The position numbers were made by a program, and so were the translations under genes. The notes under the pieces are model-generated. The model was given only the letters and a program-made list of their open reading frames with translations. It did not search any database and was not told the origin of the DNA. A stretch of 64,000 nt of DNA from Amycolatopsis tolypomycina (lineage in GTDB: Bacteria > Actinomycetota > Actinomycetes > Mycobacteriales > Pseudonocardiaceae): contig NZ_FNSO01000002.1 of NCBI RefSeq assembly GCF_900105945.1, forward strand, positions 558,001-622,000, in the 5' to 3' direction. Below, piece by piece: positions 8,018-15,912 of this stretch (its first letter is position 1; every line of letters begins with the position of its first letter).

Positions 8018-9231
8018 CGGTTGCCTCCGGCGAAGTAGGTGGAGCAGAGGGCCTGGCGACGGGCGTCGAGGACCATGTACGTGCCGAACACGAGCTGGGC
8101 GAAGCTGCGCCAGACGTCTTCCCAGCGGTCGCGGACCGCGAGCCACCCCAGCGGCGCGCGCCGGGGGCGGACCCCGCGGGGCGTGAGCAGCGCCGGGCCG
8201 CGGTTCGGGATCGAGCGCGTGTGGGCGGCCGTCGAGGCGAGGCCGAACCGGCGCAGCACCTCCTGCGCCACCACCCGCATGGTCGGCGGCGCGAGCCCCC
8301 GGGCCGGGCAGGCGCGGTTCTGCGCGACGCCGAACGGGACGAACTCGTCCTTCGTGGACTGCTCGGCGAAGTCCGGGTAGCTGAAGCACAGCACCGTCCC
8401 GGCGGGGATGGTGAGGTGATCCAGCTCGATGTCCGCCGTGGAGATGCGGTGGGCGATGCCGAACAGCGGGTACGCGCGCAGCCCGTCTTCGATGACGCCG
8501 TCGATGTCCTCCGGGTGCTCGGCCAGCCGCCGCTGGAGGTCGTCGTCCTGCGCGATGATCATTAGCAGGTGCGCCATCGCCTCCGACATCTGCACGACGG
8601 CGGTGGTGAAGAACGTGCCCTGCAGGTAGTAGGCCTGCTCCTCCGGCGTCAGCGACTCCGGGAGCGGGTGCGGGACGTCGGCGAGGCGGCGGCGCAGGTA
8701 CCGCGTCAGCCGCGCCCGGCGGCGCATGTTCCGCGGACGCACGCACTTCAGGGCCGAAGCGACGTCGTCCGCGTGCGCCACGATGAGGTCCCGTGCCTCC
8801 GGCGGGCACGGCTCGTCGAACACCAGCTCGTAGTACAGCTCGGCCCAGATCGGCATCATCTCGTCGCGCAGCCGGACCAGCCCCGGGCGGACGCCGTCGA
8901 GCACGTGCGCGGCCACCCGCCGGGTCAGCTCTTCGGTGTCCTTTTTGGACTTGACGAGGATGTGGCGGGTGCACTTGGCGACCTCGTCGTAGCGCGGCCC
9001 GGCTTCGAGGTGTTCCTGGTGCACCTGCGGCCCCGGCGAGAGCCAGTACCAGAACAGGTCGGACAGCGCGGCGCCGCGGCTGCGGCCGTTCGCCGCCGGG
9101 TCGGCGTAGACGCGCTTGAAGTCGCCGGCGCCGACCTGCGGACCCGGGATCGTCACCACGTCCTGGCCGTTGACCAGCGCGAAGATCCGCATCCGCAGCG
9201 CGACGACGCGCTGGGGCAGCCAGCCGGTCAC
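8014..9231 (-). CDS. divergent cytochrome P450
   Basis: A 405-aa P450-like protein. The haem ligand is C308 in FVPFGVAQNRACPARG. The I-helix region is GTFFTTAVVQMSEAM (205-219) instead of the usual AGxET. The K-helix ExxR position reads D249-G-L-R252. The stretch between K helix and haem loop is short (~55 residues), and the spacing before the Cys is one residue longer than the common FGxGxRxC. About 45 residues follow the normal C-terminal end. It presumably oxidises an organic substrate with a separate redox partner, none of which is adjacent. GTG start overlaps the upstream stop (GTGA); the downstream antiporter start overlaps its own stop. Confidence 0.75.
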   Translation of the reverse strand: MTGWLPQRVVALRMRIFALVNGQDVVTIPGPQVGAGDFKRVYADPAANGRSRGAALSDLFWYWLSPGPQVHQEHLEAGPRYDEVAKCTRHILVKSKKDTEELTRRVAAHVLDGVRPGLVRLRDEMMPIWAELYYELVFDEPCPPEARDLIVAHADDVASALKCVRPRNMRRRARLTRYLRRRLADVPHPLPESLTPEEQAYYLQGTFFTTAVVQMSEAMAHLLMIIAQDDDLQRRLAEHPEDIDGVIEDGLRAYPLFGIAHRISTADIELDHLTIPAGTVLCFSYPDFAEQSTKDEFVPFGVAQNRACPARGLAPPTMRVVAQEVLRRFGLASTAAHTRSIPNRGPALLTPRGVRPRRAPLGWLAVRDRWEDVWRSFAQLVFGTYMVLDARRQALCSTYFAGGNR

Positions 9232-10298
9232 CGCCGCACCTGGTCCGGGGTGAGGTCGGCCGGGTGCCGCCCGCCGCACAGCGCGAGGGCCTGGTCGAAG
9301 TCGGCCCGCAGCAGGTCGAGCACCGCCGAGACGCCCTCGCGGCCGCCCGCGGCCAGCCCCCACACGACCGGGCGGCCGACACCGACCGCGTCCGCGCCGA
9401 GGGCGAGCGCCTTGACGACGTCGGTGCCGCGGCGGATGCCGCCGTCGAGCAGCACCGGCACCGCTCCCCCGACGGCCGCCGCGATCTCCGGGAGCACGTC
9501 GATGGTGGCGGGCACGGTGTCGAGCTGGCGGCCGCCGTGGTTGGAGACGACGACGCCGGCGACGCCGTGGTGCACGGCCAGCCGCGCGTCCTCGGCGTGG
9601 AGCACGCCCTTGATCAGCACGGGCAGCTTGGTCTTCGACCGCAGCCACGCGATGTGGTCCCAGTTCAGCCCCGCGGACATGACGATCTCGCGGACATGGC
9701 TGGTGTTCCCGCCGCTGCGGTTTTCGCCGATGTTGCGGAGGTTTTCGACGAACAGCCCGGCCGGCAGGTCGTGGAAGGCGTTGCGGTCGTCGCGTTCGCG
9801 GCGGCCGAGCACGGGCGAGTCGACGGTGACGACGAACGCCTTGACCCCGGCGTTCTCGGCGCGCCGCACGATCGCCTCGGTGAACTCCAGGTCCGGCTGC
9901 AGGTAGAGCTGGAACCACAGGCCCGGGTCCGGTGTGACCTCCCGGGCCGCCGCGGCGATGTCCTCGATCGCCGTGGTCGAGGCCATGCTGACGATCATGA
10001 TCGTGCCCGCCCGCGCGGCCGCCCGCGCGGTGGCGAGCTCGCCGTCGGGGTGCGCGAGCCGGTGGAACGCCGTGGGCGCGACGAGGATCGGCATCGACGA
10101 CGGCGTCCCGAGCAGCTCGACGCTCAGGTCTCGTTTGTCGCTGCCGCGCAGCACGCGCGGGATCAGCCGCAGGCGCTTGTAGGCTTCTTCGTTCTCGCGC
10201 AGGGTGATCTCCTCCTGCGCGCCGCCCGCGAAGTAGTCGTAGTGCGCCGGATCGAGCCGCTCGCGGGCGGTGGCCTCGAACTCCGCGACCGCCGGCAT
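9228..10298 (-). CDS. FMN-dependent alpha-hydroxyacid oxidase/dehydrogenase
   Basis: A 356-aa TIM-barrel flavoenzyme of the lactate/glycolate/mandelate oxidase family. Expected residues are present: Y22 in HYDYFAGGA, FMN-binding PTAFHRLAHPDGE and SMAST, Y132, K230 (VLIKGVL), catalytic H254 with R257 in SNHGGRQLD, and DGGIRRGTDV. It oxidises an alpha-hydroxy acid to the alpha-keto acid. Comparable enzymes act on lactate, mandelate or hydroxymandelate, and the substrate cannot be assigned. ATG start shares one base with the upstream stop (TGATG); its own stop overlaps the P450 start. Translation of the whole operon is therefore coupled. Confidence 0.9.
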   Translation of the reverse strand: MPAVAEFEATARERLDPAHYDYFAGGAQEEITLRENEEAYKRLRLIPRVLRGSDKRDLSVELLGTPSSMPILVAPTAFHRLAHPDGELATARAAARAGTIMIVSMASTTAIEDIAAAAREVTPDPGLWFQLYLQPDLEFTEAIVRRAENAGVKAFVVTVDSPVLGRRERDDRNAFHDLPAGLFVENLRNIGENRSGGNTSHVREIVMSAGLNWDHIAWLRSKTKLPVLIKGVLHAEDARLAVHHGVAGVVVSNHGGRQLDTVPATIDVLPEIAAAVGGAVPVLLDGGIRRGTDVVKALALGADAVGVGRPVVWGLAAGGREGVSAVLDLLRADFDQALALCGGRHPADLTPDQVRR

Positions 10299-11833
10299 CA
10301 GAGCTCCCGCGTGAAGAACGCGGTCAGCGGCTCGACGTGCACCTCTTTGTCCCACTCGTTTTCGAGGTTCTCGGTGACGTGGTGGGTCGCGACCAGCTCG
10401 CCGCGGCGGTAGTGCCGGACGATCGGGTGCAGGTAGTGGCCTTCGCCGTGGTCGTTGGCCTTGTCCTGGGCGGCGCGGGCGACGAAGTCGAACGGGTCGA
10501 CCTTGTCGTGGTCCGGGCCGTAGTCGAGGGTGACGACGTAGGCGTCGTCCGGCGGGTTCGCCAGGACCCGGTCGACCGGCACCTCTTCGAGGTAGCGGGC
10601 GGTGTCGCCGTCCACGACCACGACGTCGGCGAGGAAGCCGAACTGCTGGTACAGCGCGGAAGTCCGGTTGATCCGGGTGATGACGGCGTCGGTGAGCGCG
10701 TCCGGTTTGGCGGGCAGCTCGGTGTGCGGCCACGGAACGTCGTGGTAGCGCTCGTTCAGCACCTTCGCCAGCGCGCGGGCGCCGTAGCGGAAGCCGTGGA
10801 TGAAGGCGCTGGTGGCCTTCTTGAAGTCGCGGACCTGCGTGATCGTGCCGGCGAAGTGGAGGCCGGGCACGTTGACCGACTCCCAGTCGGGAGTCTGGGC
10901 GGGGAAGCGGTCGTTGATGGTGAGTTCCGGGCGGCAGTCCTCGTCGAACAGCGACGCGTCGAACCGGAAGCCGGTGCAGCCGATCACCCGGTCGTAGCGG
11001 ATCTCCTTGATCACCTCGTCGGCGCGGGCGAAGGCGAACTTGACGTGGTAGCCGTCGGCGTCCTTGCGGACTTCGCGGACGTCGCCGTCGAGGATCGCGT
11101 GCTGGAGCTTGAGCTGGTACATGTCGAGGATGCCCGCGTTGTAGGCCCGCAGGTGGCCGACGAAGTGCGTGCGCCAGGCCAGCTTCACCGGCCGCGGCCC
11201 GCCGACGTGCACGACGGCGGCCCGCTCGATGAGGTTGTCGGCGGTCTCGAAGGCGGAGTTGCCCTTGCCGAGCACGAGCACGCGCTGGTCGGTGAAGTTC
11301 CGCGGGTCGACGTCGACGTCCACGTACTGGTCGATCAGGTCGGCGCCGGGAAAGTCCGGGATGTACGGCTTGGTGACGCCGGTGGCCATGATCAGCCGCT
11401 TCGCCCGGAATTCTTCTTCGCCGGCGGCGAGGACGAAGACGTCCTGCGCACGGCGGATGCGCGTCACCCGGGTGTCGTAGCGGACGTCGAGCCGGTGCTT
11501 CGCCGTGTAGTCGGCGAGGTAGCGGAGGAGGTCTTCGGCGTCGGGGAAGAGCTTCTCGCTGTAGTCGGTGAAGAGGACCGGGTCGTCGTCGCCGTCGGCG
11601 AGGATCGAGTTCCAGTCCATCCGGAGGTTGAGCTCCGGGTCGGTGTAGCCGGTGTGCTTCTTGTTGATGGAGATGAGGGTCCGGTGCCGCGGGAAGGTCT
11701 CGAAGAAGTGCCCGGGCGCCGAACCGGCCTCCAGCACGAGGTACCGGCGCCCGGCGTGGCCGAGGAACTGCGCGAGCTGCAGCCCGGCCGGCCCGGCCCC
11801 GACGACCAGATAATCGAGCACTTCCTCCGCCAC
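10298..11833 (-). CDS. FAD-dependent oxidoreductase, FOXRED2/flavin-monooxygenase-like
   Basis: A 511-aa two-dinucleotide-binding flavoprotein. The FAD site is VVGAGPAGLQLAQF (10-23), the NADPH-site glycines are VLGKGNSAFE (187-196), and a flavin ATG motif lies at 150-152. The TDPELNLRMDWNS segment (64-76) is characteristic of the FOXRED2-like branch of flavin monooxygenases. It would use NAD(P)H and O2 to oxygenate a substrate or reduce a disulfide-like group; which one is unknown. The GTG start has a good Shine-Dalgarno (AGGAGG) 5 nt upstream. A strong hairpin lies immediately 5' of it. It is the first gene of the four-gene oxidative operon. Confidence 0.82.
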   Translation of the reverse strand: MAEEVLDYLVVGAGPAGLQLAQFLGHAGRRYLVLEAGSAPGHFFETFPRHRTLISINKKHTGYTDPELNLRMDWNSILADGDDDPVLFTDYSEKLFPDAEDLLRYLADYTAKHRLDVRYDTRVTRIRRAQDVFVLAAGEEEFRAKRLIMATGVTKPYIPDFPGADLIDQYVDVDVDPRNFTDQRVLVLGKGNSAFETADNLIERAAVVHVGGPRPVKLAWRTHFVGHLRAYNAGILDMYQLKLQHAILDGDVREVRKDADGYHVKFAFARADEVIKEIRYDRVIGCTGFRFDASLFDEDCRPELTINDRFPAQTPDWESVNVPGLHFAGTITQVRDFKKATSAFIHGFRYGARALAKVLNERYHDVPWPHTELPAKPDALTDAVITRINRTSALYQQFGFLADVVVVDGDTARYLEEVPVDRVLANPPDDAYVVTLDYGPDHDKVDPFDFVARAAQDKANDHGEGHYLHPIVRHYRRGELVATHHVTENLENEWDKEVHVEPLTAFFTREL

Positions 11834-11847
11834 GACGACCTCCTGGA

Positions 11848-11879
11848 GCTCGGCACCGACCGCATGATCGGCGCCGAGC
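11848..11879 (-). promoter_or_regulatory. leader hairpin abutting the Shine-Dalgarno
   Basis: Arms 11848-11859 and 11868-11879 pair over 12 bp, with one G-U in the minus-strand RNA and an 8-nt loop. The stem ends 3 nt before the AGGAGG (11839-11844) of the FAD monooxygenase gene. It could modulate ribosome access or stabilise the mRNA 5' end. Confidence 0.45.
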
Positions 11880-11909
11880 CTGCTCCGGAGATCTCAGAAA
11901 AGCCTCAGA

Positions 11910-11935
11910 GCGGCACTTTCACGTGAAAGTGCCGC
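11910..11935. repeat. 26-bp perfect palindrome, parS-like core, copy 1
   Basis: GCGGCACTTTCACGTGAAAGTGCCGC-type palindrome (26 bp, perfect). The central TTTCACGTGAAA equals the core of the bacterial parS site, but the next base pair differs from the GTTTC...GAAAC consensus. A second copy follows 6 bp later. Confidence 0.85.
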
Positions 11936-11941
11936 CCCCTG

Positions 11942-11969
11942 GTGGGCACTTTCACGTGAAAGTGCCCAC
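11942..11969. repeat. 28-bp perfect palindrome, parS-like core, copy 2
   Basis: Same CACTTTCACGTGAAAGTG heart as copy 1, extended by GTGGG/CCCAC arms to 28 bp. It abuts the stop codon of the aldo/keto reductase gene at 11970. It could be a terminator stem, though no T-tract follows, or a protein-binding site. Confidence 0.85.
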
Positions 11970-12943
<974 letters not shown>

Positions 12944-12947
<4 letters not shown>

Positions 12948-13345
12948 GCGGAAATCTCCTCCACACCGGGTTCGACGCCGAGCACCTTGCGCTCGACCTG
13001 TGCGTAGTTCTCGATCTTGTAGTCGAGGATGTCCAGACAGCCCTGCAGCTCGGCGATCCGCTCGGCGACCGACCGGCGCTGCTCCACCAGCAGGGCCTTG
13101 CGGCGGCCCGCGCTCGCGACGCCGTGCCGGCGCAGCGACGCGTACTCGCGCATGCTCTTGATGGGCATCCCGGTGGTGCGCAGCTTGGTCAGGAAGCCCA
13201 GCCAGTTGAGGTCGTCGTCGGAATAGGCCCGGCGGCCCGCGGCGTCCCGCGCGGGCGGGTCGAGCAGTTTGATGCGCTCGTAGTACCGGAGGGTGTCGAT
13301 GGACAGTCCGCTACGTCGCGCGGCTTCCGCTATCGAGTAGCTCAT
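12944..13345 (-). CDS. MerR-family transcriptional regulator
   Basis: A 133-aa regulator with the MerR winged helix at the N-terminus ([28 protein letters not shown]) and a C-terminal dimerisation coiled coil ([27 protein letters not shown]). The single Cys in the effector region and the final helix resemble the AKR-associated group (SoxR/YhdM-like) rather than metal sensors. Its promoter has a 19-bp spacer filled by a perfect 20-bp palindrome, the classic MerR activation layout. The mRNA would start at or within 1-2 nt of the ATG, so it is probably leaderless. It forms an operon with the aldo/keto reductase. Confidence 0.9.
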
Positions 13346-13352
13346 GCGCCCG

Positions 13353-13383
13353 ACAGTACGACCTGGAGTGCACTCCAGGTCAA
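13353..13383 (-). promoter_or_regulatory. MerR-type promoter with operator in a 19-bp spacer
   Basis: On the minus strand, TTGACC (13378-13383) and TACTGT (13353-13358) are 19 bp apart. The perfect palindrome ACCTGGAGTGCACTCCAGGT (13361-13380) covers the spacer and the inner edge of the -35. Overlong spacers with such an operator are the hallmark of promoters activated by MerR proteins through DNA untwisting. Confidence 0.75.
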
Positions 13384-13417
13384 ATCCGCGCGCTGGTCAT
13401 CCATAACACCGTTCCGA

Positions 13418-13423
13418 TACGCT
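13418..13423 (+). promoter_or_regulatory. -10 box of leaderless tetR
   Basis: TACGCT sits 6 nt before the ATG of the TetR gene with no Shine-Dalgarno in between. Confidence 0.4.
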
Positions 13424-13429
13424 CGGTGC

Positions 13430-14047
13430 ATGGCGCGACCCCGCACGCACGACGAAGCGCTCCGGCTCAAGCTGCTCGACCGGGCCGGCGAGCTCATCGC
13501 CGCCGACGGGCCGAAGGCGCTTTCGCTGCGCAAGCTGGCCGCCGACGCCGGGACGTCGACCACCGCCGTGTACTCGCTGTTCGGCAGCAAACCCGACCTG
13601 GTGAACGCCCTCTACACCGAGGGCTTCCGCCGCTTCGGCGCCCGGATGGCCGGGACGCCGCTGACCGGCGACGCCGTCGAGGACCTCGTCGCGCTCGGCA
13701 GCGCCTACCGCACGAGCGCGCTGGCCGACCCGCACCTGTACGGGATCATGTTCACCAGGTCGATCCCGGGTTTCGAGCCCAACGAGGACGCCGAGAAGCT
13801 CGCCCGCGAAACGCTCAAGCCCCTCGAGCGCATCATCCGCAAGGCCATCGCCGACGGCGTCTTCCTCGACGTCCCGCCGGAGACCGTCGCGGTCGGCTGC
13901 TGGGCCATCGTGCACGGCCTGGTGTCCCTGGAGCTGACCGGCAACCTGCCGGAGGAGTTCGACGTCACGACCTCGTACGAGGCGGCCCTGCGCGCGAACG
14001 CCGCCGGCTGGCTGCGGCCTCAGCGCAGCGCCAACGTCCCGTCGTAG
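13430..14047 (+). CDS. TetR/AcrR-family transcriptional regulator
   Basis: A 205-aa repressor-type protein. The N-terminal helix-turn-helix (ALSLRKLAADAGTSTTAVYSLFGSKPDLVNALY, ~28-60) is canonical. The C-terminal ligand-binding domain contains YRTSALADPHLYGIMF and CWAIVHGLVSLEL, as in the TetR_C group common in actinobacteria. The ATG at 13430 was chosen because the HTH then begins at the usual distance, and a TANNNT box lies 6 nt upstream. It is divergent from merR and converges on the sigma-associated membrane gene with a 28-bp overlap at the 3' ends. Target unknown. Confidence 0.88.
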   Translation: MARPRTHDEALRLKLLDRAGELIAADGPKALSLRKLAADAGTSTTAVYSLFGSKPDLVNALYTEGFRRFGARMAGTPLTGDAVEDLVALGSAYRTSALADPHLYGIMFTRSIPGFEPNEDAEKLARETLKPLERIIRKAIADGVFLDVPPETVAVGCWAIVHGLVSLELTGNLPEEFDVTTSYEAALRANAAGWLRPQRSANVPS

Positions 14048-15261
14048 ACGACCGCGCCGCGGGCGTCCCGCGCCACCACCCTCACCAGCCGGCCCGGCTC
14101 GTACTGGCCCTTCGGGACCCAGACGGCGAGCAACCCCTCGGCGACCGGGGCGTCGACGCTCGACCCGGCGCCGAAGTCGACGGTCGCAATGGTCGCCGTG
14201 GCGGGCAGCGCCGCCGCGAACGGCGTCCGCGACTTGCCCCGCTCGCCGCCCGCCTCGACCGCACCCAGGGTGCCCACCATCAAGGAGTACGCCGGGGTTG
14301 CCTCCGGTGGGGGTTCGTCCAGGGCGGCACGGGACTTCGTCCGGCCCGGCCGCTGGTAGTCCGGCTCGGTCGTGCACACCACGGTCCGGGCGCCGTGGCG
14401 ACCGGTGGCCACCCGGTAGCCGTCCGCTTCGAGCAGCGGCCCCGGCGCGTACGCCGCGGCATCGGGAAGCGCCTCGAAGTCCGCCGCCGCCAGGCAGTCG
14501 CCCAGTGCCCGGCCCGCGGGAGACGTCCGGTCGGCGGCCACCGGCCGGTCGACGACCGCGAGCAGCGGCGGCGGTGCCGCGGGCAGCGGCACGCTCGGTT
14601 GGCCCGACTTGCCGATGGCGATCCTCGTCGCCGCCGGGGCGGTCTGGGTCAGCACGACGAACTGGCGGGTGACCTGGGAGGAAAACACCTCCGTCAGGCC
14701 GCTGCTCCCGCCCTCGGTTTCCGTCTGGAGGAAGCTGCCGTCCCCGCCCGGGGCGAGGACCCCGCCGACCGCCCCGGTCGCGCTGTGCAGCAGCAGCCCC
14801 GTGCGCGTGCCCGGGGCGTAGGCGGGCGCGGCTCCCGGATCCGACAGCGTCACGGTCGTGTCGGTGGTCTCGCAGAACATCGGCTTGCCGGCGGCGGTCG
14901 CCGCGACCACCGCGTCCGCCCGCAGGACCTTGGTGAACAACGGGACCCAGTCCTCGCGCGGCGGCACTTGGGCGGCCTTACCCGCGGCCTGGACCGCGGC
15001 CCAGCAGCGGTCCAGCATCTCCTTCGCGAGCTTGCCGTCGAGCGTCAACCCGCTGGGCGCCGCGGGCGGTACCTCGGCGGGCTGGCGCAGCTGCCGCGCC
15101 ACGACGGCCGCGCCGCCGGCCAGGACGAGCACCGAGGCGGCCGCGGCGTACCAGATCCGCGCCGGACGGCGCTTCGCCATGCCCTGGCGCAGCTCGGCCC
15201 GCAACCGCGCCCGGACGTCGTCGGGCAGCTCGCGCCGGGGCGGCAGACCCAGGTCGCTCAT
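14020..15261 (-). CDS. membrane protein cotranscribed with ECF sigma (candidate anti-sigma)
   Basis: A 413-aa protein. Its short cytoplasmic N-terminus (PPRRELPDDVRARLRAELRQGM) is followed by one TM helix at ~36-56 and a long extracytoplasmic Pro/Ala-rich domain. The first 35 residues lack the HxxxCxxC zinc motif of classical ZAS anti-sigma factors. Its ATG overlaps the sigma-factor stop (ATGA), so it is likely the sigma partner: either an anti-sigma or an extracytoplasmic sensor. Known family members of this shape are annotated only as hypothetical. The large outer domain has few Cys and no recognisable enzyme motif. Confidence 0.65.
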   Translation of the reverse strand: MSDLGLPPRRELPDDVRARLRAELRQGMAKRRPARIWYAAAASVLVLAGGAAVVARQLRQPAEVPPAAPSGLTLDGKLAKEMLDRCWAAVQAAGKAAQVPPREDWVPLFTKVLRADAVVAATAAGKPMFCETTDTTVTLSDPGAAPAYAPGTRTGLLLHSATGAVGGVLAPGGDGSFLQTETEGGSSGLTEVFSSQVTRQFVVLTQTAPAATRIAIGKSGQPSVPLPAAPPPLLAVVDRPVAADRTSPAGRALGDCLAAADFEALPDAAAYAPGPLLEADGYRVATGRHGARTVVCTTEPDYQRPGRTKSRAALDEPPPEATPAYSLMVGTLGAVEAGGERGKSRTPFAAALPATATIATVDFGAGSSVDAPVAEGLLAVWVPKGQYEPGRLVRVVARDARGAVVYDGTLALR

Positions 15262-15842
15262 TTCTCCTCCAGCAACGTGCGCAGCCGGGCGCGGGCCCGG
15301 GACAGGTGGGCGCGGACGGTGACCTCGGCGATCGCCAGCAACGCGGCCGCGTCGGCGACGCTCACTTCACCGAGCAGGCACAGCTCGACGACCTCTCGCT
15401 GCGACTTCGGCAGCGTCCGCACGGCCTCGACGATCTCGCGCAGCCGCCGCTCGCCGTCGAGCCGCTCGGCCACCGCGTCGGCGTGGTCGGACACCACCGG
15501 CGGATCCGGGATCTTCCGCAGCAGCCGCAGCCGTCGGCTCGCGCCGCGGAACTCGTCGCGGGCCGCGTTGCCGGCGACCGTGTAGAGCCACGGCAGGGCG
15601 CTGTCCCGCACCAGCGTGACGTCGGCGCGGCGGCGCCAGGCCGTCAGGAAGGTGTTCGAGGTCAGGTCCTCGGCGGCGCTCCACGACCCGGTCAGCCGGT
15701 AGGCGTGGTTCCACACGGCTTCCGCATGGCGTTCGAAGAGCTCGCCGAAGGCCGCTTCGTCGCCTCCGGACGCCCGGTCCCACAGCGCTCGATCACCCAG
15801 TGTCCGGTCACCCACCGGCGCCCCCGTCGCATGGCTGGTCAC
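15258..15842 (-). CDS. ECF RNA polymerase sigma factor
   Basis: About 194 aa. Region 2 is FGELFERHAEAVWNHAYRLTGSWSAAEDLTSNTFLTAWRR, where the DLTSNTF part contacts the -10. Region 4 is LPKSQREVVELCLLGEVSVADAAALL followed by the recognition helix IAEVTVRAHLSRARARL. No extra C-terminal domain is present. The start is uncertain: GTG at 15842 has a purine-rich stretch very close, and a GTG about 9 codons in is an alternative. It directs RNA polymerase to a small stress or envelope regulon, probably held by the overlapping downstream membrane protein. Confidence 0.85.
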   Translation of the reverse strand: MTSHATGAPVGDRTLGDRALWDRASGGDEAAFGELFERHAEAVWNHAYRLTGSWSAAEDLTSNTFLTAWRRRADVTLVRDSALPWLYTVAGNAARDEFRGASRRLRLLRKIPDPPVVSDHADAVAERLDGERRLREIVEAVRTLPKSQREVVELCLLGEVSVADAAALLAIAEVTVRAHLSRARARLRTLLEEK

Positions 15843-15912
15843 ACCCCTCAGTGGCCGGCACCGGCGAGAACGTTGCGCGCAACTCCGGCGCACCGGACGG
15901 CCACTTCCGGTC

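Noticed and set aside
11910..11969. True parS partition sites
   Set aside because: The core matches but the flanking bases differ from the consensus, and no parA/parB or dnaN/dnaA genes are nearby; kept only as parS-like.
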